Positions 1 through 12,710 of a DNA stretch of 64,000 nt are shown one piece after another (position 1 is the stretch's first letter; each line of letters starts with the position of its first letter). The stretch is from Marchantia polymorpha subsp. ruderalis (lineage: Eukaryota > Streptophyta > Marchantiopsida > Marchantiales > Marchantiaceae), in contig AP031351.1 in NCBI GenBank assembly GCA_037833965.1, positions 24,502,501 to 24,566,500 on the forward strand, read 5' to 3'. The notes beneath the pieces are model-generated. The model was not told the DNA's origin, ran no database searches, and saw only the letters and a program-made list of their open reading frames with translations. Made by a program: the position numbers and the translations under genes.

Positions 1-2810
1 TTTGACTGCATACGTACCACGACCGCAGTTAGCTTTGCTGTCAGATTGTGGGACCTTCCGCTGCTTTTCGTGACAACCTATAAATCTTATTGGATGGTAC
101 CCTCGGGGAATATTCTTGTAAACTCTTTAATGTTTCTATGGCTTGGCATATTTCTCCAATTTGGATCCCAGAGCTCCAACAGAAGGGTTCGTCTAATTTC
201 GAAGCTCGCATGTACATGTACGCTTTGGTATTCACATTAATCCTCTCGGCATAACCGCTACTGTTCGCTTCAAACTTTTTCCTGAATATGGGATAAATTC
301 GGGATAGTGAATACTTGCGAGTAAGGGACTCGAGACAGGGTTGCCTGTTATGGAGGGGATCCGTGCCTGTGATAGGTTCAAAGGTTTTCTCGTCAAAATA
401 TGTCCCAGATAGATATTTGTATAAAAAAATCCACGAGGGAAATACTCGATTGTGTCGTTGATGAGGACCTCATCTCATCAAGCAATTTTGATCACTTGTA
501 ATTCAAAGGACTGAAATCACACCTCTTTGCTCAAATGGTTCTAGCAATCAAAAGACATACGTGTTGATGGTCACATGAGTACTGCGGTGTTTCTTCGTAA
601 TTTCCAAGGCAATGGAGAAAGAAATTGATATTCATTTTCTTTTTCGCATCAAACAATGTATGCATTGATCAATCACCGATATCACACCCAACAACCCCAC
701 CTGTTATGATCCTCTATACAAAGAGTATAAATGTTTGTATATTCCTGTTCAGATTGAAGTAAATAACACACTATATAAATCCATTTGGTAAAATTTGCGT
801 TAACACAATTTTGTACGGTTTTCTAAGTAAATATCTGAAATTAAGTGAAAATATCTGGTAAGAAAATAATAACAACAATAAGTATATCTTGAGTTTCAGT
901 TCGAAGCAAAATACATATGATATAAATATTTTGAATGTCAAATAAGCTTTACTGCTCTTGATATTAAATATCTCGATAGAAATTAACTGTGTCTACAAAA
1001 TTTAGTCCATACATATTTATTGCCAAGCTACAACAAAATAAGATTCTTGAATATATAACAATTAATTATAATGGGTTTTATTTCAAAAAATAATCAATCC
1101 TATCACAATTCAAGTTTCAAATCAAATTTTCAATTTAACGATTAAAATTCGTTATTTAACATTCACATGACTCCAATTATAATTACGTTTGAAGGAACAT
1201 GATTAGCTACATCAATATATCATTCTATTTCCAAAAATCATATCATAACGATACTGTTAATAAACGTGATTACTATCTGATTACAAAGGAAAAAAAATAC
1301 AATATGTTATTTGGTAAAATACATTATTTCTAATACGAGTTTACTTGTTCTGATGATATAAGCTAAAGTCTATTTTCAAAAAATGTACGTAACTATAAAG
1401 TTCCACACACTTTCTTCTTAATAAGATTTGGTTTTTGATATCAAGCTTTATCAATGATATCAGCACAAACTAAAATAGTTTTACATGAAATATTAGTTCG
1501 AAAAAATTCATGTTTAGACACTATATCGAATTCACATGAAAGATTCAGATAGAATAAAATATTATAAAAAACAAAATATATGTCAGTGTGACATTAAAAG
1601 ACGGTTATAATTAATTGTGAGAGCAAGTATACACCTCCATAACTCAAACACACATGAGGAATTGTCAATTGATCAACAGATGTAAAATAGGATATCTCTT
1701 TTGAGATTACAAATAATAAATTTGGTTCAAAGTGAGATTACTTTTATTTCACGATGTGCTGTAATTTCAGTGAAATCACCAACCCTGAAATCCGTAGATC
1801 TCTGGAGTCACAATACTTCGACAATATTGGGTATCGTCTCTGTCTTCCTCAACTATTCCACAGACGCCGTAGACAATCGAGACCAGGTGGAAATACCCAG
1901 AATTCATCTCGCGTGTCACGGACAAAAAATCACGGAGAAAGAGCTTTAACGAATTCTGTGTTTTTTTTTACGGTGTGTGTAAACAGGAGCAGAGTTGCGT
2001 CTGTTGTACCTTAGGATGTACACTGGTCAACTCAGCAATCAAACTAAGGGTTTTATCAGCTGGTTGTCTCCACCGCTTCAGCGTGTTAAAGGCCCCTCTC
2101 CACATCCGCAGAGTTAGACGAACATTTCAGCTTTCCATCGGTACGTTGAAGCAGGCATCAGAATGGTGTGCAGACATCCAATAACATCGTATAGACACTC
2201 CAGTAAACATGATGTTAGTAAAAAAACAAAGTTGCACGGACATAATATCAACCAGATGTGAACCTCAGTGCCGTTTTTTCTCCAAATAGTTTAATAAAAA
2301 GTATAGTGTACAAATCATGCGAAGCTTTGAAATGATGATATATTAAAATACAATCGATTCTACATTCCATCCATCACTGTATGAGGAAAAATGACCTCAT
2401 TCTCCTTCGCAAGCAATAATGAACTATTTAGTTCACGTAACTCATCATGACACTTAACTGGCAAAAGACAATGACTACGTACGACCTCGGAGATGACTGC
2501 CATGCCCCAGGATAGACCATTCACAAAATCAGAATGGGTAAAAGCTAGTGAGTTTCCTATACACAGCTAGGGCAGATCAGATTGGAAAATCTGACAGTAG
2601 CGGCATCAAGTAACTTACAGACTTAATCTCAGAGTGTAAGAAACTGCTAATAACGCTGGCATGTCAATGTACCCACATGTGCGAGTATTGACAGAGTTTA
2701 AACACAACTCAACTCCAAATGACAGAAATCTGCTCACAACATTCTGAGGTGACAAATATAACGTAGCATGGAAGGACACCGGCGCTGAAGACGAGTGCAG
2801 TAAACTTTCT
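1..2810. other. Intergenic stretch, no recognised gene
   Basis: Bases 1-600 and about 1700-2210 have medium GC, while about 700-1700 is strongly AT-rich. Open frames in the two medium-GC parts are short (under 90 codons), lie in several frames at once and match no family I know. The last 600 bases, next to the stop codon of the minus-strand EH-domain gene at 2811, probably hold that gene's 3' untranslated region. I saw no RNA gene, terminal repeat or long tandem array here. Confidence 0.55.
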
Positions 2811-5800
2811 CTAAAAATTGCTCCAGCCGAGATCAGAAGGCTTCTTCTCTTGATTACCAGCATTGAATGGCCCAGTACCCGCAAACAAATCGTCTCCTTC
2901 ATCGAAAGAGGTGAAAACCCCGCTCCTTCCACGGCCAGCATCAGATTTCACACTTCCGAAAGAATCGAATCTGTTGAACGTACGATCATTGCCGGCATGC
3001 AAATGATTGTTCTCGTGACGGTCTTCACCATAAGCACTTCCCGGAAACGCAGGATTGTTTTGAGGACTGCTGAAAGACGCAGGATTGTTTTGAGGACTGC
3101 TGAAAGACGCTGGGTTGTTTTGTGGGCTGAAAGAATCAAACCTGGTGAAACGAGCCTCATTTCCAGCTCCAAATTTAGCACGCGGACTATCGAACACAGA
3201 GCTTCCCCGCATTGTATTACTACCTCCAAAGAACCTCGGTGACCTATCAAAGTCTTTAGATGCACTAGGCGACCCAAACGCATCCAGATCCTCCGAATCT
3301 CGAAAATTGAAATTCCCATTACTACGATGGCTTTGAGCTGGGCTAGACAGCCCGTCGGTGACCCTCCCAGGACTTGCTACTCCTGAAGAACCATAATCCA
3401 AGGAATCTGCAAATCCTTGTGACGTTGTGGAAGTTCTACCAAAACGCGAAGTACGATTTCCAGTAACATCCAACGATGCCTGCAAAAGACCAGCCTCTTG
3501 TCAGGTAATAATTTCACGTCGGTGTAAAGGCAGATTCTCAAGGGCTGTGCGCTTCTAGGGATACTCGAATATTGCACCAGGCCTGTATAGTAAGAGATGA
3601 GGGTGTGCTCACGACTTAAGACCTTCTAGATATGTGGACACAATTATACATTACAAGTTTCTTTTATGGGAATACATTTATGTGTGTATGTAGCATTATC
3701 GAGAACAAGTAATCAATGCAAGCAGTTAAACGGTGTGTCACTACAGTTGTTGATACATGTATGGACTTGAACATGTAGGTAAGGACTCCATTTTGGAATA
3801 GCTACTATCTACTTACCTGAGTACTAGATGGGTAGCTTTGGAAACCCCACGAGGCGCGCATGCCAGAGTCGACTTCCTCGTCATGACTGAATGCGGCTGA
3901 CCAAGACGCAGCTCCATCCCCGAAAGTATCACTAACAGAATTAAACGACGGTGGTCCTTGTTCGAAGCTGTGAAAAACACAAACCATCGGTAAGGTGCAA
4001 ACCATGGAAAATCAAAACTTCTCAGTCTGGAGAAATCGACGTGCGATTTCACAAGTGTCCATTATATGAGTAAGATGAAAAATCTCGGAACATGAGCAAA
4101 CAAATGACGTTAAAAAGAAACCAAGCTCCTGAACCTAAGCTCCTCTGAAGCCAGCCTCTCCTGCTGAAAAGGACAAAGTAAAGGTGAGTACCCTCGATGG
4201 CCATTCACATGATCAACTTTACCTGTTCGTTGTTGAACTAAACGATGTTGGATTGTTGAAAACATCTCCGCCGAAGTCATTTGATTCCGCAACATTTGCA
4301 TACCTACATCGAGCTTTACTCATTAGTGTGTGCCTGTCATAGTCTGAAGACCGTAGACCTACTTTAAGGCTCAACATCTGATCAATTTATTATGTGGCGT
4401 TTCTTAACAAGAAGAAGCATCCAAACGCTTTTCCGTCATACAAGGACGCGGCCGCACTAACCTTTGGCTGGCTTTGTTTGCAGATCCTGACTTATCAAAA
4501 CTGATTCTTCCAGCAGCTAAAGAACTCGATGTGGTAGGACTATCAAGCCCGCTTCTTCCAGAAGTTTCACTCTCTGCCGGCGGTGAGGCAAGCTCGGATG
4601 CCGCAGCCCGTGGAGGGGAATCCTCAGACTGGTCCCCATCTTTACGATCTGATCGCGGGGAAGAGACGGAGTCTACCCCACCCTCAAATGGACTGTTAGA
4701 TTCCCAACCTAAACTCAGAACTGGTGTTGACACTGGTGGTGGGGCTCCAGTAGAATTTTCCATGAAGTCCTGGACAGCAACAAATCCTGCACCACATTAC
4801 AGAATTAGCCTATGCAGTCCATGCAGCACACGACTGATGTGAGGACCACTTCATCAAAGTGAAAAGTCCCCTAAAACATCCACACGCGGAGAGGCACCTC
4901 ATTACAGATATCAATCTACAATTGGACGAGAATCGCCGTACCTTCGTCATCAAATTTATCCCAGTCTTCATCCCACTCTGCAGCATTCTCCTGAAGCCCA
5001 GTTTGCCAACCTGCCCAGAAAGATATGAGTCAGTAGAATCCAGATACCATCCTTGTAACATCTAAACATGGCGACAAACGGCGATTTGTGTGGTTCTGAA
5101 ACCTAGAACAAACCTTAAACATGTGAGAGCATAGGTTCTTCGCGTACTTGGTCAGGAATGGATGCTCACCAAATTGCTGCTCAGTAGGAGCAGTTTCCTT
5201 CACACGCAAGCCCAAACGTCTGGCTCGTTCATTAAGCGCCTTCTTCAATTCGTCTAGATCCATACTTATGCGGTCTGCTTTAATCTGTGTCAGCAGACGA
5301 AACCAATGCAGTAACCCATAAGAAGAAGAAAAAGTTGGGGAAAATAACATGTCAAACAAAATGAAGGAGCTGCGGTCCACTGCATATTGACATGGGTGAC
5401 ATACCTGTAGCAATCCATTGGCATCACCACCTTGTTCCATTTTGGCAATGGCATTATAAAGTTCCAACTTCCTCTCCTACAGTGATACCACAAACTGATT
5501 ATTGTAACTACATCATGAATAATGCACATAACCGTCGAATCAGTCTCACATTTACATGAGATGTCTGAAACGATCTCTGTCTGGACAAAATGTGAACATC
5601 CCCAGAGCACTTGATCCGTATGTAAGGCTTATACCTGAATATCACGAAACACGGCTTCTTCTGCTTGCAACCGAGAGTTCACTTCACCTGCGGCTTTGAA
5701 TCTTTCATCGTATTTCTTAGCTAGTGCCTCCATCTATACATCAGCCATATAACAAGATATCTAATTCATCAGACCAAATCCCTCCATATTCTCGAATCGG

Positions 5801-8800
5801 AAAATCGAAATGTCAACCTTCACTTAAAAAAGCTATCTAGCACTTGATTCCACTTTGCAACTACCTAACATCTATTTGACGAACCAATTTTCAGGCCACC
5901 TCAGGCGATCACAAACCAATACTTCATTAAGTTTCGCAAGACTAAGATTGCCTTTTGCTTATGGTGAAAGGTAGTAAACCAGTGAGAAAATCCTTCTCTA
6001 CGGTCCTCACGATTGTCTCTGTGCATATACTGTGAACAATCAACTCATAAAGCCCAGTCCACGGTAAGACAGCACACCTCACGCTTGTCTGCCGCTGCTC
6101 TCTCCGTGATCTCAGAAAGCTTGTTGTCACATCTGCTTTTGAACAATATCTGAAACAACGTGAAGCGCTCCATGTAAGTGAGCTTGGCCAACTTATTTGA
6201 TCGGAATGCCTTCTGGCAAGAAATGAACCCATAAACTGATTCCATGAGACTGCATTGTTCCCAAAACAGTTTAGCCCTCTCGTCTGTTGAGTGATACTTA
6301 CGATTTCCTGTAACTTAATTCGATAAAACTCCGCTTTTTCTCGGTAGTCCATTATTTCCTTATCCAGCTCGAAGGTCTGCATGGATAACCAGTCACTGAG
6401 TCAAAATATACTGATTCATCCAAGGTGTAATCCCTCCGAATTCCATCATGGGACTCACTAACTCGACATGGTACAAAGTACACTGGGTCATAACGGCCGG
6501 GGTGTCAACACAGAATGAATATATTTCAGCTAAGATAGATCGGTTGGGAATGATCAGTCACATCCCTTCAAACTTAAATAGCTTTCATACACTACAACTC
6601 GTTCAAGAAATTGCAGAACCATTTATGTCGTAGACGCTACAAAGAAGGACGAAGCTGAATTAAAATTCCAAAGTTCTAACTTCAAACCACGCTGCGATGC
6701 CAGCCAGAGGATTGAAATCACATATCACAAGTCACATAATAAGACGTCTGGAAGATTTATCCACGTGTAAGTAACTGACGTTGAGGAATTATTTTTTAGT
6801 AACATAAGACTGCGTCAGGCCAACCTCATAAAAGAGAACAGTCATCCTATGCTGCCTTCATAACACAAGAATCTCTAACGCAAAGAACGAAGGTTTAAAC
6901 AAGGTCAAACGTACAGAGAACATTGAGTACTGAATGTTGTTTTAAAAGATTCGTCATACCTTTTTATCTGCTTCTTCAGCAGCTTTGTGTTTTGTCTTTA
7001 GAGTTTCCTGCTCATCCCTGCTTAATTGGTTAACGAGATGCAACTCGAGTACAGGAGCCTTGGATTTATACACGTTAGGCTGCCCAGCTTCCACACCAGC
7101 GCCTTGCACTGGCATACGTCGATCCAGTCCAGTTGGTAAACCCGGCCGTGAAACAGAAGCTGATCCTAGACCAGTGGACTGAAGAATTCCTAAGTCCAGT
7201 AAAAATGGACGAGATGAATTAATAACCAAGACAGATAAAACAGTTGCATCAAAAGGAATGAACACTTGAGAGAGGAATCAAGGCTGATCAAATAAGATTC
7301 TCGCGTTCCATAAAACAAAGTATTGTGACATCCACTTTTCTAAGGTAAGGCGGAAAACATGTTCTCAAGATTTGAATCATCTTCCACTTCAGATTTGTGA
7401 CACTCAGACTAGTATCAGCCACTAACACTACGAAACGGTAAACACACAAACGACCCACGATTTGAGTGGTAAATTAACACCGCTATGTATATTGACAGAA
7501 CACTACGATCTTATGAGAAACTCACAAATTGGTAATGTCAAGGGTGAAAATAAGACAAGCAGGTAGCACCTGGATTCTGTTGCCAACTAGGAACATTGTA
7601 GCCTGCAGAGTGCTGAGAGATGGTAGCGCGCGCTTGCTCTATTCGTGAAGCAGCTACATTTGACCAGGCTTCGGGTTGGCGATCGTCATAATGGAAGCCT
7701 GTGGGCAGAACAGGAGGCAAAGGTCTCCCTTCCCGAAAACGCTCCATAAGGTAAAGGGCAGTGCAGAACTCGCGTAGAGAAAGCATACTGTCACCATCCT
7801 GATCTGATAAGTCCCACACCTGCTTCAAGACCTCTGGGTAGACAAGAGCAACAATCGGGTAAGAGAATAGATAGTACCTAGAAGCTTGTAAAGAAACGTC
7901 CTGCATGAGAACCAAAAGGGCATTCTAAAATAGTTCTCCTGTTTTATTTATTTATCAGATGCGCTGGTGTGTCCTTCTCAACTCTCGTCCATTGTCAGAC
8001 TTTTCCCACAGATTTTATTACTACTTAACAGATGCTCCGCGAATATTCGTACACAGTAAAATTTTTGAGGCAAAACCTGCAGGACAGATAGATAGCCTTC
8101 GATACGAAACTTCCTGCCCTTGAACTAGTTGCAACAAATCGGATGGGAGACAGTAAAAGTTACCTCTCGGAAGACCCCAGCTGAGAAAAAGATCTCGAGC
8201 TTGCTCGCCTGTAATCTTTCCATCTCTGTCCGTGTCCACCTCTGCGAACACTCTTGTATAACGTTGTGCATCAGACTCTGTCATGCGTGGCCATGGAATG
8301 CCCATCCCCACGACGGGTGCTGGCTGGGTAGGGAATCCTTGTCCACCGCTCGCTGGTGGGGCAGCCATAACTGGCCGAGGAATGGGGGCAGTAGGAACTG
8401 GCAGTGAGTCCCTGCCCACTGACCGAGAGGCCACATCTGTTGGAACCAGGGCAGCAGTGGCGACAGGATTTGCTCTGAATCCTCCATCGCCAAAGTCCGC
8501 AAAACCCTGGGAAGTGCTCGTAGCTGAAGAAGGCTTCTGAGTTGAGACTGAAAGTGTCTTGTTACTTGCGGCGAATGGATCACCTCCAAAGGCATCGGAC
8601 AGAGATGGTTTCCCGCCAGTGTTGGAAGCAATCTTAGAAGCATCGCCACCATTTGACAATTTACCTGCTTCATACCCAAACCCACCAAATGCATCCTTCC
8701 TTACCGGCACCTGTGACGGTAGTGACGGATTGGCGCTCACTTGAAAAGTTTGAGCCGGGGCTGCTGCACTCGTCTGCGCTTGGGGAGTAGAGAGATGAGT

Positions 8801-9627
8801 TGCCGCGGAGCCTGAAGATTTTATAGAAGGCCAAGTATCTTGAGCGAACCCGGGTCTCACTCCTGATGCTGAACCAGGTCTGGGAACCGCCTGAGAAGTT
8901 ACTTGAGCTGCATTTACGGGTGATGCAGAGGGCTGTGAAGACCATCGACTCTGAGGTGCTGCTGCAGCAGATGGGTACTGAGATGCATAACCTGGTGCCT
9001 GAGAGGCCACAGATGGCGCCCCATAGCTTGGGGTGGAAGGTACAGGAGTTACTATTCGTGGGGCGGGAATCTGTGCAGCAGCGGGTCCAGCCAAAGCGGC
9101 TCGTACAATATCCGACGTAAGGTCCCTTCCAGTCTGAGCGACGGTCACGAGCTTCAAAGCATTGTAGAACTGAAGCTTCGTTAAGTATCCACTCTGCCCT
9201 TGATCTGCAAATTGCCATATCTGCAACCCATAGAAGTTTACCGATACTCAGACCATGAAACGAACAGTAAGTGAGTCCCATATGGAGATCAGTACGTTTC
9301 AACGCGCTCAAATCGGACTTTTAGTTTAAGTTTTAGGACTTCGGCGTCTACAGTACCTCACGTGCTTCCAGAAAATACACGACTACCATCATGCACATTA
9401 GAGAAGCCTAGCCGCGGCCCAATGCGCGGCACAGAAAGTGGGAGCATTTATAACTGATTAGAGGACTGTTCTTTGGATTTGGGGTAGACTATCGACACCT
9501 TCGCCAAAGTGACTTGCGGTAAGTTGGCTCCCTGGAAAAATGCGACCGCTTCTTGCCCGCTGATCCTGCCATCCTTGTCCAAATCGGCACGTCGGAAGTA
9601 GTCTTCGAAATCTCTAAGATGTGCCAT
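2811..9627 (-). CDS. EH/Pan1: EH-domain endocytic adaptor, AtEH1/AtEH2 (Pan1-like) TPLATE complex subunit
   Basis: Fourteen exons on the minus strand: 9627-9499, 9220-8164, 7833-7570, 7189-6960, 6376-6302, 6149-6078, 5733-5635, 5476-5405, 5284-5170, 5010-4942, 4786-4462, 4303-4223, 3967-3817, 3479-2811. All junctions are GT-AG and in phase, giving about 1135 residues, close to the plant EH1/EH2 proteins. The first EH domain (about 1-90) has the EF-hand loop DLDKDGRISGQE at residues 15-26. The second (about 353-445) has DTDRDGKITGEQ followed by EVLKQVWDLSDQDGD, split by intron 2. Between them is a Gln/Ser/Pro/Ala-rich linker. Residues about 540-705 form a coiled coil, followed by an acidic EWDEDWDKFDDEG segment and a disordered Ser/Gly/Phe-rich tail. 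In the family, these proteins join the plant TPLATE complex at the plasma membrane in clathrin-mediated endocytosis and bind lipids and NPF-type partners. The start is chosen because MAHLRDFEDYF leads directly into EF-hand 1. EH1 and EH2 cannot be told apart here. Confidence 0.93.
3048..3137 (-). repeat. 30-bp tandem repeat inside the last exon of the EH-domain gene
   Basis: Two identical 30-base units (3048-3077 and 3078-3107) are followed by a diverged third unit (3108 to about 3137). Read on the minus strand they encode tandem ten-residue units of the type SSPQNNPASF at about residues 1030-1059, in the disordered tail. The period is a multiple of three, so copy number can change without breaking the frame. 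Confidence 0.9.
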
Positions 9628-10900
9628 TTACGGCTATTCGGAGTCAGCTACCTTCCCGCACGATCTGCTGCCAAGACAAACTTTTGCACTCCGATAGAGA
9701 TGCACATTGCCTTCTCACTGATATTCACGTGTGTTCAAACCTAATCCCACTTTCGCGCCACAATCATGTACAAGCGACATCTCTACGGCCTGCGCACGCA
9801 AATTCATGACCGAATTAATAAAAATGAACCTCGAGCCTCTACTACTCAGAAAACAAGGACCTTCAAAACGACCCCCAAACACCCGCAAATGCTCCACTCG
9901 CCACGCTCAGGCACATGTGACAATTGGCAATTCGTGTGGGTTCGTTTTCGAAGAAAAACCTGTTCTAAACATCCGCTTGCTCATCTCAATGCACCAGAAA
10001 CGTGCGCATACACGGAGACGACTCAGGCCGCGCAAGAAACTCTAGCCACTGAAAACCCAGACTCTGTCGCGTTCAGAAAGACCTCGTGCCGTGGCCTGCA
10101 TGTAACTGCTGCCCCGCCTCGGAAACGCTAACATGTCAAATCATCATCATGTGGCTCTATTCACACAAACTCAGCAAACGTCGTTGCCACACAAACGCAT
10201 GCAACCTACCAGAGCACACGAGCGCCAATCGATATCGTTTTCTTCCTGTCAGCGACCTGCGTCTTGCGTGCCGGGGATCACTCTTCCGCCTGGGAATTGG
10301 ATTATCTCACGTCTATCTTTTTAAATGAAAAGCGGAGCAGCTACAGCGATACCAGCACATCTCCTCATCGGCTCCGACTTTTCCTTTTCGCCTCTGAGGG
10401 AGGAAGGAGTCCGAGAGCAAATCAATCAATCAGTGCTCAGCTTTGTTCTGCTCGGCTGTCTGCCTCTTACACCACCTCCCCCCTCCCCTCCCCTCCCCTC
10501 CCGTCCCCTTCCCTTCTCTGGCCTGCAGCCTTCCCTTTCTCGCCTTGTATGAGACCGGGTGCTCAGGCCTGAATGTCGCGTGCCAGACCGACCATCGACT
10601 TACCTCACGCCCCAAACCTTTTCCCTGCGCACTGTCCTTCCCGTTCACGGCTCCCGCGTCCACTCGGTCGGCCCCAGCCAGGACCATGGTAGACTCCTCG
10701 GCCCGCCTGACGCCGTCGGATCCGAGATCGGATGGTTGGCTCTCCTTCGGCGAGCAACTGCGTGAGCTCTGCTCCTAGTGCCCGTCGTAGTCTACCCAGT
10801 TGGATATATTTTTCATAGTGTACCTCAACTACTCCTGGCTCTCAGTGCGGCCTGTTGTTGGCTCCCCGTGTCAAAGTAACTCTCGTGTTGCCTTTTTCTT
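9628..10900 (-). promoter_or_regulatory. Probable promoter and 5' leader of the EH-domain gene
   Basis: This block lies just upstream of the minus-strand start at 9627 and is much richer in G+C than the intergenic DNA beyond it. It contains a pure C/T tract at about 10474-10510. Several unrelated short frames overlap in it with no conserved motif, which fits non-coding leader and promoter DNA. The transcription start cannot be placed by eye. The block could also serve a divergent plus-strand transcript, but no convincing plus-strand first exon was found. Confidence 0.5.
10474..10510. repeat. C-tract with G-quadruplex potential on the minus strand
   Basis: Runs of four to six C separated by single T make a (CCCCT)n-like tract. 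The complementary strand has at least four G-runs of four, which fits an intramolecular G-quadruplex motif. It lies about 850 bases upstream of the EH-domain start codon. Confidence 0.8.
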
Positions 10901-12710
10901 TCCGACGACGAAAGGACGATGAACCGAGGTCGTTGTCGCTGCGATCTGACGTATGCTCATTCGCGTTTGAGGTTTTTCTCGGATCTTTTCTTTCTTTTCT
11001 TTCTCGCTATTTCTCCAGCCTATTATTTTAAGAGACTACCAGGCGGACGAAGAAATCAAAGAATTTTGAAGTGGGAAGGGGACACCCATCTGCGAGAAAG
11101 CTGTATTCAGCCTATGTGGAAAAATAATTTACGAAAATAACTTCGGTTTCCCTGCGACTGGTTGACCGTGACAGCAGCTCATGCAAGTTCTACTAATTGG
11201 AACAGCCTTGGCATTTGGTACTGTGTGATTTTTTGCCTTACACGTACAAAGTATGCTTCATATTACCTCGGTTGAAACAACAAAGAGATGTTCTGCTCTA
11301 TTTCAGCAGCAGAACTACGTTATTCGAAATTATCCTAGTTTGTTCATGATCCATTGAATGTTTCTAGAGTTATGATTATCACAGGCCTATATTATTACAA
11401 ATGTATTTGATCTTTTTCCAAAACTCTTTGCGGCCACTTGAGGTTAGACCCATATCATCCGCAGATCTTAAAAAATTATTAAATATGGTACAGCCTGATT
11501 GGAATACTGAAGAAAGACATGGCAGCAGTATCGACCTGCCTCCTCAATGCATCAAGATATCGATAGATCTTACCTTGCATAAAAGTTTCGCATTTGTCCA
11601 GTACGGTAGGACCAAAGTGGACTGTTACAAGCGTCAAATTCACCCACTGGTTTGTCAAAGATATTTCTTCTCACTTTGAATCTTACGGATGTTGTCAATC
11701 CAGCTTGTATCTTCAGAACTGTAAGTGTGAAATTCAGTCAATTACCAAGATTCAAAAATTGCCTATCTACGGCAGATTTGCAACTGAAAGTATTCAGTAT
11801 TCAGCTGATAGACCAAAGGATGAGAGACCTCTATGAGAGACCGGGCCCTAAGTAAAGTAAAATGAGATAGCTACAGATACTAACCGTGGTGAGCCCGAGA
11901 CAGAGGAAATACCGGAGATTGGAGTGGAGCCTTTTCGAATTGCTCTCCATTGGCCTATACCACACAAATTCTACAGTAGAGGAATTTGAATTTGGCCGTG
12001 AAACACAACCTGTGGTTGGAGATGTAACCACGGTTCCCTCTTGCGATGGAGTACCTTACGTATTGTAAAGTACTTACTTTCTCTTGCGTGACTGGACGAA
12101 CTTCTGTCCTTGTCTTTAGGGTAGTGGCGTTCTTTTCATGGGACCTGAGGCTCAGGATCGTACACTGATCCGAAACCCAAACATGTCTTTTCTCGAACCT
12201 TGGGGCGACCCAGGGTCCCTTATCAAGCATGGTCCATTAATGTAGATGTTATGGCATCCGGGGGCTGTAACCGGTGATGTTCCTGCATCGGTGACTATAG
12301 GAAACGGATCCTAATTGGCTCCGGCTCTTGCCATTGGTTGAATGTTGGTAGGACAAGAACTCTTACCGGGAAGTGGCAGGCTGGCGACAGGATACCGGAG
12401 ATTGACTGAAGAAAAGGTCGCCGCTTCTGTCCCTTGCTTCATTTGTCCAGTGATGATTTTAGGGCCGATCTCGTCTGTTCGTGCACGGTCAGAATATCCA
12501 GCACCAACATTCTCCTCCTATCACCGTTCGATTATGATCTGAGGCCTTCATCGGCCACAACCTTGGCGACCAAGAAAGAAAGAATGCCTCACTGGAACCC
12601 ATTGGCGGTCCATTTCGGGCCATGTCTTGTAGCATCAAACGAAGGCGCATGTGGAAGCCCAAACTTAGCCCAAACGGAAATTTATTTGAATTTTATCACG
12701 TGAGTCTGCA
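10901..12710. other. Medium-GC block with no assignable gene
   Basis: Base composition is nearer to the gene islands than to the AT-rich desert that follows. Short frames such as 11401-11679 (+) and 12342-12542 (+) are open but overlap other open frames, lack recognisable motifs and cannot be joined by good splice sites into a known protein. It may hold an untranslated transcript, decayed coding sequence or promoter DNA. I cannot assign it. Confidence 0.45.
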
